A DNA stretch of 5,234 nucleotides, from NCBI GenBank assembly GCA_030523805.1, contig JAUNHS010000011.1:2577-7810 (forward strand), written 5' to 3'. Below, piece after piece: positions 1 through 5,234 of this stretch. Numbering within the stretch: position 1 is the first letter of the stretch; each line of letters begins with the position of its first letter. Source of the DNA: Acinetobacter sp. (GTDB taxonomy: Bacteria; Pseudomonadota; Gammaproteobacteria; Pseudomonadales; Moraxellaceae). The translations under genes and the position numbers were made by a program. The notes under the pieces were generated by a model that worked only from the letters and a program-made list of their open reading frames with translations, was not told the origin of the DNA and searched no databases.

Positions 1-998
1 AAGATTTGCAATTGTATTATCAAATTTGCTGTAAAGGGCGTGAAGATTTAAATTTGGCTGTAACTCAAGCACAAGGTTTTGAAATGTGTATGTTGCGATT
101 GTTGGCATTCCGTCCGTTGGCAATCAATGAAGTGGTTATGCCAACGGTTGCACATAATACAGTGGAGCAACAGCCGACATCATCTGTTGCACCGAATAAT
201 GCACAACCGACAGCCATATCGCCAACAGTCGCAGCGGCACAGCAAAATGTGGAACACGTTGCAACAACGAATGGTGTTGTAACCAGTGAACCAGTAGAAA
301 CGCCTAATGAAACCTTGGATATTTCGGCTTATACGCAGTTTGATATTGCACAAGGGGCATTGCTTGATTTATTGCAAGGGCAATATAAAATTGTAGCACA
401 ACCAGTAGCATCGCAATTATCGGGTGTTGTGTTATTAGATTTAGCTCAAAGCCAGCAGGGTTTGATTGATGTTTTACAAAATCAAGCACCAGCGTGGACA
501 GCGATTGAAGAGCTACAGCAAACCCAGCAACAGCAAATGCAAGCAAGACAAGTCGATCCATTGCACAATTTATCACCACAGCAAATATTACAAGTGCCTG
601 AGCAGGAATTGACAGGGCAATGGACGTTGGAGAAATGGGCGTATTGGATTGAGCAAAGTACCTTGTCGCCAGTGGAGCAAAATTTATTGCGGCAGGGCGT
701 AATACAGGGGGAAGTTTTGGGTGAAGCCGTGCTGATGATTCCACAAAAGCAACATACGATGTTTTCATCATTTGAACAGCAAATACTTAAAGTTTTGCGA
801 TCATTCAATCCGAACATTAAATTGCAATATGTTGAGCAAATGACGGAAATGACACCACAGCAATGGCAACATCAGCGTCAGGCAATGGCACACGAGCGTG
901 CTGTACAATGGGTGCATCAAGAAGAAGGTATGGCAGAATTAATCCATACTTTTTCAGGGCAAATTGTGAATGTTGAACTATCGGAGCTAAAATCATGA
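1..998 (+). CDS. dnaX: DNA polymerase III subunit tau (gamma/tau), C-terminal part, 5' end outside window
   Basis: This is the 3' part of dnaX, the clamp-loader subunit; tau bridges the loader to polymerase alpha and DnaB helicase. The reading frame is open from base 3 with no plausible start, so the gene begins upstream. Counting TTG at base 6 as residue 1, residues 1-38 hold the end of the collar domain, with LYYQ, GREDL and GFEMCMLRLLAFRP closely matching the E. coli segment DVQLYYQ...GRKEL...GVEMTLLRALAFHP. Residues 45-110 are a Pro/Thr/Gln/Asn-rich linker. Residues 110-180 are Leu/Gln-rich and not recognised. Residues 205-330 resemble tau domain V (alpha-binding), ending in a helical segment like the E. 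coli C-terminus. The 330 visible residues are close to the roughly 320 that follow this point in E. coli tau, so the 3' end looks complete. The stop overlaps the next gene's ATG. No A_AAA_AAG slippery site is visible here. Confidence 0.95.
   Translation, partial: DLQLYYQICCKGREDLNLAVTQAQGFEMCMLRLLAFRPLAINEVVMPTVAHNTVEQQPTSSVAPNNAQPTAISPTVAAAQQNVEHVATTNGVVTSEPVETPNETLDISAYTQFDIAQGALLDLLQGQYKIVAQPVASQLSGVVLLDLAQSQQGLIDVLQNQAPAWTAIEELQQTQQQQMQARQVDPLHNLSPQQILQVPEQELTGQWTLEKWAYWIEQSTLSPVEQNLLRQGVIQGEVLGEAVLMIPQKQHTMFSSFEQQILKVLRSFNPNIKLQYVEQMTEMTPQQWQHQRQAMAHERAVQWVHQEEGMAELIHTFSGQIVNVELSELKS
983..986 (+). promoter_or_regulatory. Ribosome binding site (GGAG) of the tyrosine phosphatase gene
   Basis: GGAG lies 8 nt before the ATG at 995, inside the last codons of dnaX. 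It supports the ATGA-overlapping start over later in-frame GTG/TTG codons (1016, 1046), which have no comparable purine-rich site. The arrangement fits translational coupling to dnaX. Confidence 0.65.
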
Positions 999-1522
999 AC
1001 CGCCAGCAGCGTGATGTGCAATCAAATGATGTAGATTATCGGGTTTTGTGTGTTTGTTTGGGCAATATTTGTCGTTCGCCTACAGCAGAGCAAGTATTAC
1101 GTCAGCAAGCAGAGCGAACTGCATTGCGATTGTCTGTGGATTCAGCGGGTACGAGCAATTATCACCCCAATAAAGCACCTGATGTGCGTAGTCAAAAATA
1201 TGCGTTACAGCGTGGTTATGATTTATCGGCATTGAGAGCGAGACAAATTCAGTTGCGTGATTTTTGTCAATTTGATTGGATTTTGGCGATGGATCATGAC
1301 AATTTGGCAGATATTCAGCAGTTGGCACAGCAAGCGAAGCAACAATTTGGCGAGCAAGCCATTGCTCAAGTGGCTTTGATGAGTGAACATGATACATTGT
1401 ATCCAAAGCAAGCCGTTCCTGATCCTTATTATGGTGAGCAGGCAGATTTTGAGCGAGTATTGGATCAATGTGAAACCAGTTCGCAAGCGTGGATTGCGTA
1501 TTGGTTGGCACAGCAGAAATAA
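995..1522 (+). CDS. Low-molecular-weight protein tyrosine phosphatase
   Basis: This 175-residue cytoplasmic enzyme should hydrolyse phosphotyrosine (family LMW-PTP, arsenate-reductase-like fold). The P-loop CX5RS is seen as VCLGNICRSPTAE, with nucleophile Cys21 and phosphate-binding Arg27. SAGTSNYHPN (about 50-59) is the conserved segment after beta-2. DWILAMDHDNL (94-104) is the next family motif, and DPYY (143-146) carries the general acid Asp143, so all catalytic elements are present. It is somewhat longer than typical bacterial members (about 145-160 aa), owing to about 15 polar residues before the P-loop strand and a Gln-rich stretch near 108-126. ATG 995 overlaps the dnaX stop and murB follows after 9 nt. 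No tyrosine kinase or capsule gene is nearby, so a Wzb-type polysaccharide role is not supported by context; the target is unknown. Family assignment is firm, the physiological role is not. Confidence 0.95.
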   Translation: MNRQQRDVQSNDVDYRVLCVCLGNICRSPTAEQVLRQQAERTALRLSVDSAGTSNYHPNKAPDVRSQKYALQRGYDLSALRARQIQLRDFCQFDWILAMDHDNLADIQQLAQQAKQQFGEQAIAQVALMSEHDTLYPKQAVPDPYYGEQADFERVLDQCETSSQAWIAYWLAQQK

Positions 1523-1525
1523 GGG
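1521..1525 (+). promoter_or_regulatory. Ribosome binding site (AAGGG) of murB
   Basis: AAGGG overlaps the TAA stop of the phosphatase gene and sits 6 nt before the murB ATG at 1532. It is a moderate Shine-Dalgarno match, and its overlap with the stop suggests coupled re-initiation. Confidence 0.55.
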
Positions 1526-1531
1526 TAAAAT

Positions 1532-2587
1532 ATGACTATTCAAATTCAGCAACAGATTGAATTAAAACAAAAAAACACATTGGCATTGACCAGTGTTGCA
1601 CGCTATTATGTGCAAATTGATCACGCTGAGCAAGTGGTGGACGCTTTACAATTTGCCGAGCAACACGGTTTAAATGTACTCATTTTATCGGGTGGTAGCA
1701 ATATTTTATTGCCACAACAGCTTGATGCGTTGGTCATGGAAATGAACATACAAGGCATAGATATTGAACGCCAAGATGAGCATCATGTCTGGCTCAAAGT
1801 GGGTGCAGGGCAAGTGTGGCATGATTTTGTCTTGCACACGACCGAGCAAGGTTGGTATGGCTTGCAAAATTTAGCGTTAATCCCAGGGCGTGTGGGGGCT
1901 TCGCCTGTGCAAAATATTGGAGCGTATGGCGTAGAAGTGGGCGAGTTTATAGAATGCGTGCATGTGTACGACCGTCAAACGCAACAATTTACACAATTGC
2001 AGCGTGATGCGTGTGGTTTTGCGTATCGTCATAGTATTTTTAAAGAGCAACCACAGCGTTATGTGATTGTTGCGGTGAGTTTTAAGTTAAATAAAGTCGC
2101 TGATTTAAAAGTGAATTATGGCGATTTGAAGCAAGCGATGGGCGATGATTTCACTGCAGAAAATTTACAACGCCAAGTGATTGCAATCCGTGAGCGTAAA
2201 TTGCCGAATCCTGCGGACATTGCTAATGTGGGGAGTTTTTTCAAAAATCCATTAATTTCTGCTGAACAGGCAAGCCGTTTACAGCAGCAATATCCTCATT
2301 TACCCCAATATCCACAAGCTGATGGCACGGTTAAAATTGCTGCAGGGTGGTTGATTGAGCAAGCAGGTTGGAAAGGGAAACGTTTGCATACAGTAGGAAT
2401 GTTTGAAAAGCAAGCCTTGGTATTGGTGAATCATGGCGATGCCAGTTTGCAAGATGTACAAGCGACATATCGTGCTGTGCAGCATGATGTGTGGTATAAG
2501 TTTGCCGTTGCTTTAGAGCCTGAGCCTGTGTTGTTTAATGCGTTGGGGCAAATTTGCCCACATCAGCAATATGTTGGCGAAGTGTGA
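1532..2587 (+). CDS. murB: UDP-N-acetylmuramate dehydrogenase (MurB, E. coli-like type I)
   Basis: MurB is a cytoplasmic flavoenzyme that reduces UDP-GlcNAc-enolpyruvate to UDP-MurNAc with NADPH, the second committed step of peptidoglycan precursor synthesis. The 351-residue protein is near the E. coli length (342). FAD-domain motifs include LSGGSNILL (52-60) and [24 protein letters not shown] (110-133, interrupted here only by the family's usual variation). FAYRHSIFK (163-171) contains Tyr165, equivalent to E. coli Tyr158, the type I substrate-site tyrosine. [10 protein letters not shown] (231-240) holds the proton-donor serine Ser235. [15 protein letters not shown] (270-284) and LEPE (328-331), with the catalytic glutamate expected here, complete the C-terminal domain. 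ATG 1532 lies 9 nt after the phosphatase stop, behind an AAGGG. The next gene starts about 48 nt downstream. No key residue is missing. Confidence 0.97.
   Translation: MTIQIQQQIELKQKNTLALTSVARYYVQIDHAEQVVDALQFAEQHGLNVLILSGGSNILLPQQLDALVMEMNIQGIDIERQDEHHVWLKVGAGQVWHDFVLHTTEQGWYGLQNLALIPGRVGASPVQNIGAYGVEVGEFIECVHVYDRQTQQFTQLQRDACGFAYRHSIFKEQPQRYVIVAVSFKLNKVADLKVNYGDLKQAMGDDFTAENLQRQVIAIRERKLPNPADIANVGSFFKNPLISAEQASRLQQQYPHLPQYPQADGTVKIAAGWLIEQAGWKGKRLHTVGMFEKQALVLVNHGDASLQDVQATYRAVQHDVWYKFAVALEPEPVLFNALGQICPHQQYVGEV
2546..2559 (+). repeat. 14-bp perfect palindrome in the 3' end of murB
   Basis: GGGCAAATTTGCCC reads identically on both strands. It falls within MurB codons for the C-terminal LGQICP segment, about 76 nt upstream of the preferred start of the next gene. 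No T-run follows, so it is not a terminator. Roughly 0.3 such palindromes are expected by chance in random sequence of this length, so it may be coincidental. Its position would allow an operator role, but nothing else supports that. Confidence 0.4.
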
Positions 2588-2621
2588 TGGATTGCTAGTG
2601 TACTGTGGTGGATATTTATGC

Positions 2622-2627
2622 AAGGAG
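2622..2627 (+). promoter_or_regulatory. Strong ribosome binding site (AAGGAG) that decides the start of the YdcF-like gene
   Basis: AAGGAG is the best Shine-Dalgarno match in the window and stands 8 nt before ATG 2636. It lies downstream of the longer in-frame ATG at 2618, so it can only serve the shorter form. It is the main reason for choosing 2636. Confidence 0.7.
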
Positions 2628-2635
2628 TGAGAAAA

Positions 2636-3709
2636 ATGCTATGCCTGCTTGTTGGTAGCTTGATTTTTGCTGCATTGCTTGCGTGCTTTATATATTCGCC
2701 TTTTTATTCGCAAATGATTTTAAAGGTGCTGACGGTGGTCAATCAATCGCCTGTCAATCCTGTGGCGGCACAAAGCCAGCAACAAGGAAAATTATCATTG
2801 ACATTACATCAAAAAGAAGAACCAGGGTCGGCATTATGGATTGCTCGGCAGGCGTATTTGGATTTGATGTGGTCGGCAATTCAACAGCATCGTAGTGATG
2901 ATTTATCACGCATTTATGCGGCTTATCAAGCCTTAGTGAAGCAGATAGAACAAGAGCAACAGCAATTAAAAGCACAGCGACAAGCGACAAAAGTGGCGGC
3001 TGTACCACAAGCAATTTCGGTAGAGCAACGTTTGCAGCAATATCAGCAGTGGATTGAGCAATATTTACAGCAATATCAAGATGTGCGTTTGCCTGATGAA
3101 GCGATTTTGCAAGATATTGCCTATTTGTATGATCATCATCATGCGACATTGCGTATGCGTGATGTGGCTCGCATTGATGTAGCAACATCGCATCAGCAGC
3201 AGCCGTATGCCATTGTGGTGGTTGGTGGTGGACTCACTTGGGACGATGAGCAAAAGCAAATTGTGGTGAATAAATATACCGAACAGCGATTGTATAAAAC
3301 CTTAGAAACCTTACAACAATATGATTTACCGTTGGTATTAAGTGGTGTAGAAGCACCTTATATGCAGCAATGGCTGAAAGCACATCATGTCAAAAATAAT
3401 ATGTTGCTTGAAAAAAAGAGCATGAATACCTGTGAAAATTCTCGCTTTAGTTCCTTGCTGTTGCAAAAGAAAGGCGGCGCACCGACCGTGATTTTAATTA
3501 CCGATGCGTATCATATGCCACGCACACAACGCTTATTTGCCAAAGATGGAATTGCGACCATTCCTGTGATTGCACCAATGCCTGTGGCATTGAGCCAATG
3601 GCAGCCGAGCCGAAAAAATTATGACCATACCCGCCGTGCCAATTATGAATTATTGGCAAGTTTGAGAGACCGAATTTGGGGCAGTAGCGATTGCCGAGAA
3701 GTGCCATGA
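2636..3709 (+). CDS. YdcF family (DUF218) protein with N-terminal membrane anchor and Gln-rich coiled region
   Basis: The preferred start gives 357 residues. Residues 2-20 are strongly hydrophobic, a membrane anchor or signal. Residues about 68-165 are helical and Gln-rich (17 Gln in residues 103-148), probably coiled coil, with a short repeat (LQQYQQWIEQYLQQYQ). The C-terminal 160 residues form the DUF218 domain: AIVVVGGG (192-199), LPLVLSG (231-237), KSMNTCENSR (261-270) matching the family SxNTxEN signature, and ITDAYHMPRTQRLF (288-301) matching the family's SAYHMPRA element. E. coli relatives are YdcF, SanA and ElyC; ElyC and SanA are linked to envelope integrity, but the biochemical activity of the family is unsettled. 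The N-terminal half is longer than in minimal YdcF proteins. The hydrolase that follows overlaps it by ATGA, and murB precedes it, which fits an envelope role by inference. A longer start at 2618 (363 aa) is possible and would add Arg-Lys before the hydrophobic segment. Confidence 0.9.
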   Translation: MLCLLVGSLIFAALLACFIYSPFYSQMILKVLTVVNQSPVNPVAAQSQQQGKLSLTLHQKEEPGSALWIARQAYLDLMWSAIQQHRSDDLSRIYAAYQALVKQIEQEQQQLKAQRQATKVAAVPQAISVEQRLQQYQQWIEQYLQQYQDVRLPDEAILQDIAYLYDHHHATLRMRDVARIDVATSHQQQPYAIVVVGGGLTWDDEQKQIVVNKYTEQRLYKTLETLQQYDLPLVLSGVEAPYMQQWLKAHHVKNNMLLEKKSMNTCENSRFSSLLLQKKGGAPTVILITDAYHMPRTQRLFAKDGIATIPVIAPMPVALSQWQPSRKNYDHTRRANYELLASLRDRIWGSSDCREVP

Positions 3710-4740
3710 GTATTCCATTTTTAACCATTCAGCAAGTGGAGCGGTTAGGTTTTACCGCACCAAAACAAGGGCAAACATTGCATGAGTTGGCAGCTTTGGA
3801 TTTAAGCCAGCCGTATCAAATGCCTACGGCATTGCAAGGTTATCATGTGATGTATGCGATGGATCAGCTGATGTCTCTTGCAGATTATTGGCAAGGTGTG
3901 GTGGAGAGTTTAGATTTTCGTATCCATGTGCAAGTGTTTCAACCAACACAGCAAACGGCTCGTGGTACGGTGTTTTTATTGCATGGTTATTTGGAACATA
4001 GTGGCATTTATCAACCTTTAATCCGTGAAGTGTTGGAGCAAGGGTTTAATGTCATTTTGTTTGATTTACCTGGGCATGGTTTGAGTAGTGGTGAAATTGC
4101 CAATATTCAAGATTTTGACCATTATCAACAGGTGTTGTGGTCGGTTACACAAGCCATTGCTCAAGATCGTCGTTTATGCCAGCCGTGGCTTGGCATTGGG
4201 CAAAGTACAGGCGGTGCGATTTTAATGCACCATATTTTAAGCTATGCTCAGCAACGCCAACAGCCATTATTTAAGCGAGTATTGTTGCTTTCACCGCTTA
4301 TTCGTCCAGCAAAAAGTGCATGGTGGCACAATCCTGTGGGATTAGGCATTGTGAAACGTGTTAAAAGTCGTGTGCCACGTCCATTCCGTCGTAATAATCA
4401 TAATCCACCATTTTTACGCTTTGTGCGATTGCAAGACCCTTTACAAGCACAAGATTTGGGCATGGATTGGATTTTGGCGATGGCAAAATGGTCGGAGCAA
4501 ATGGAGCATTATCCAAGCTGTCGCATTCCTGTGTGGTTGGCACAAGGGGCATTAGATAAAACGGTGGATTGGCAATATAATGTAGCATTTATTCGCCATA
4601 AATTCCGCCTACAAGCCACTTTGATGTTGGAAGAAGCATCACATCAATTAATTAATGAACAGGCAGATATTCGTGCAGCATTGACAGGATTTATTCCGAG
4701 TTTTTTACACGCTGGCTACCGTTTAGACTATTATCGTTAA
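3706..4740 (+). CDS. Alpha/beta hydrolase, serine aminopeptidase S33 / lysophospholipase-like (Hydrolase_4)
   Basis: This 344-residue protein is probably a serine ester hydrolase acting on lysophospholipid or monoacylglycerol-type substrates. The core starts near residue 85 with GTVFLLHGYLEHSG (oxyanion HG at 93-94). It continues with FDLPGHGLSSG (119-129, the family GHGxSxG), the nucleophile elbow GQSTGG (Ser167), WLAQGALDKTVD (likely acid Asp284) and EEASHQLINE (catalytic His313), so the triad is complete. The ASHxLxNE form is typical of the PldB/monoacylglycerol lipase branch. About 85 residues precede the core, and a cap of about 200-265 contains a basic patch (KRVKSRVPRPFRR, 217-229) that could contact membranes. 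No signal peptide is seen, so it should be cytoplasmic. ATG 3706 overlaps the preceding stop (ATGA). A TTG five codons earlier is less likely. The substrate is unproven. Confidence 0.93.
   Translation: MSIPFLTIQQVERLGFTAPKQGQTLHELAALDLSQPYQMPTALQGYHVMYAMDQLMSLADYWQGVVESLDFRIHVQVFQPTQQTARGTVFLLHGYLEHSGIYQPLIREVLEQGFNVILFDLPGHGLSSGEIANIQDFDHYQQVLWSVTQAIAQDRRLCQPWLGIGQSTGGAILMHHILSYAQQRQQPLFKRVLLLSPLIRPAKSAWWHNPVGLGIVKRVKSRVPRPFRRNNHNPPFLRFVRLQDPLQAQDLGMDWILAMAKWSEQMEHYPSCRIPVWLAQGALDKTVDWQYNVAFIRHKFRLQATLMLEEASHQLINEQADIRAALTGFIPSFLHAGYRLDYYR
4704..4734 (+). promoter_or_regulatory. Weak candidate sigma-70 promoter before the DMT transporter gene
   Basis: TTTACA (4704-4709, one mismatch to TTGACA) and TATTAT (4729-4734, one mismatch to TATAAT) are separated by 19 nt, longer than the optimal 17. 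They lie in the last codons of the hydrolase and would start transcription near 4741, about 30 nt before the transporter ATG. In AT-rich sequence such pairs arise by chance, so this is tentative. Confidence 0.2.
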
Positions 4741-4771
4741 GTTGTCGTTCAGTGCAATAGTAGCCTAAAAA

Positions 4772-5234
4772 ATGAATAATATGATGCTCTCAATTGGCTA
4801 TATGATATTCGCTCTACTGATTTGGGCGAGTTCATTTACAGCAGGGAAATATGCTTATACCATGTTTGACCCTGCGATTGCGGTGCAGTTGCGTTTAGTC
4901 ATTGCCAGTATGATTGTATTGCCCTTGTTTTTAAAATGCTATACCACGATTACGCCAGATGTGCGTAAAAAATTGTGGGGTTTGTCCTTTCTGATTTTTC
5001 CCATTGGCATTTTTGTGCAATTCATCGGTTTGAGCTATACATCAGCGTTGAGTGCTGTTACTGTGATTGGTACAGAACCCATTTTAGTGCTATTAACAGG
5101 CTTTTTGCTCTTTCGTAAATCGGTGGCGTGGTACGATTGGTTATTGAGTATTGTTGCTTTTTTAGGCATTTGCGTATTGGTGCTTGGCTCGCAAAATGAT
5201 GGAGCAGTGAGTGTATTCGGTCTCGGTTTGGTGC
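4772..5234 (+). CDS. DMT superfamily (EamA domain) transporter, N-terminal half, 3' end outside window
   Basis: The frame is open from ATG 4772 to the window end, giving 154 codons with no stop. It encodes an inner-membrane carrier of the drug/metabolite transporter superfamily (usually about 290-300 aa, ten helices in two EamA repeats); about half is present. Hydrophobic segments fall near residues 6-26, 33-54, 69-90, 92-114 and 121-139, matching the five helices of the first EamA repeat. Family-typical pieces are ALLIWASSFTAGKYA (14-28), the helix-2 segment beginning DPAIAVQLRLVIAS, and GLSYTSALSAVTVIGTEP (86-103) at the helix 3/4 junction. Substrate cannot be read from sequence; members export amino acids, metabolites or drugs. 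The start lies 31 nt after the hydrolase stop. No clear Shine-Dalgarno precedes 4772, and ATGs at 4781 and 4784 are alternatives that would keep all helices. Confidence 0.9.
   Translation, partial: MNNMMLSIGYMIFALLIWASSFTAGKYAYTMFDPAIAVQLRLVIASMIVLPLFLKCYTTITPDVRKKLWGLSFLIFPIGIFVQFIGLSYTSALSAVTVIGTEPILVLLTGFLLFRKSVAWYDWLLSIVAFLGICVLVLGSQNDGAVSVFGLGLV

Noticed and set aside
304..771. Antisense open frame of 155 codons opposite dnaX
   Set aside because: It lies fully inside a well-supported dnaX frame. Glutamine codons CAA/CAG read as TTG/CTG on the other strand and deplete stops. The product has no recognisable motif, and no Shine-Dalgarno was noted.
1080..1511. Antisense open frame of 143 codons opposite the phosphatase gene
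   Set aside because: Fully shadowed by a gene with all catalytic motifs; the predicted product has no family resemblance.
2588..2635. Promoter in the murB to YdcF-like gap
   Set aside because: The best pairs, TTGGCG (in murB) with TGTACT, or TTGCTA with GATATT, have several mismatches or wrong spacing; nothing above chance.
2754..3188. Antisense open frame of 144 codons opposite the Gln-rich part of the YdcF-like gene
   Set aside because: This stop depletion follows from the Gln-rich codons on the + strand; no motif or start signal supports a gene.
3691..3705. TTG start five codons upstream for the alpha/beta hydrolase
   Set aside because: ATG 3706 with the ATGA overlap is the simpler start, and the extra residues PRSA belong to no recognisable domain.
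1274..4483. 19-bp exact repeat (GATTGGATTTTGGCGATGG) at 1274-1292 and 4465-4483
   Set aside because: Both copies encode DWILAM in frame within unrelated proteins, one of them a conserved phosphatase motif, so shared codon preference and chance explain it. No flanking similarity or mobile-element signs.
4714..4765. Inverted repeat GGCTAC/GTAGCC spanning the hydrolase stop, considered as a terminator
   Set aside because: Only 6 bp of stem with a 40-nt loop, and it is followed by an A-run instead of a T-run on the + strand; no T-run suits the minus strand either.
1..5234. Search for mobile elements, CRISPR, tRNA/rRNA, riboswitch, toxin-antitoxin or defence genes
   Set aside because: No terminal inverted repeats, transposase motifs, spaced direct repeats or RNA-gene signatures were seen, and every coding stretch is accounted for by the six genes. 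The window looks like ordinary core chromosome.

Overview
This window is a tightly packed stretch of six protein-coding genes, all on the + strand. It looks chromosomal and housekeeping in character. Moderate-to-low GC, strikingly glutamine-rich proteins (CAA/CAG) and heavy TTG use for leucine suggest a gammaproteobacterium of the Moraxellaceae (Acinetobacter-like). This placement is inferred from composition and gene content, with no marker gene or search behind it.

Layout: (1) the 3' part of dnaX, coding for the C-terminal half of the DNA polymerase III tau subunit; (2) a low-molecular-weight protein tyrosine phosphatase whose ATG overlaps the dnaX stop (ATGA); (3) murB, starting 9 nt later; (4) a membrane-anchored, Gln-rich YdcF/DUF218 protein after a gap of about 48 nt; (5) an S33-type alpha/beta hydrolase (lysophospholipase/monoacylglycerol-lipase-like) that overlaps gene 4 by ATGA; (6) the 5' part of an EamA/DMT-family transporter, cut by the window end. 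No gap exceeds about 50 nt, no terminator-like hairpin with a T-run was seen, and overlaps or very short spacers join most pairs, so a single operon or two nested ones is likely.

Functionally the cluster joins a replisome subunit to cell-envelope genes: MurB makes UDP-MurNAc for peptidoglycan, YdcF-type proteins have been tied to envelope homeostasis, and the hydrolase probably acts on lipid esters. The phosphatase and the transporter have no substrate that can be read from sequence.

I found no mobile element, CRISPR array, RNA gene or defence system, and no convincing undescribed system. The points most worth a second look are a threefold LLDLxQxQ-like motif in the tau linker; the lack of a dnaX-type slippery heptamer in the visible dnaX alongside an in-frame A_AAA_AAG in the YdcF-like gene; and two competing starts of that gene that would give different N-termini to its membrane signal.
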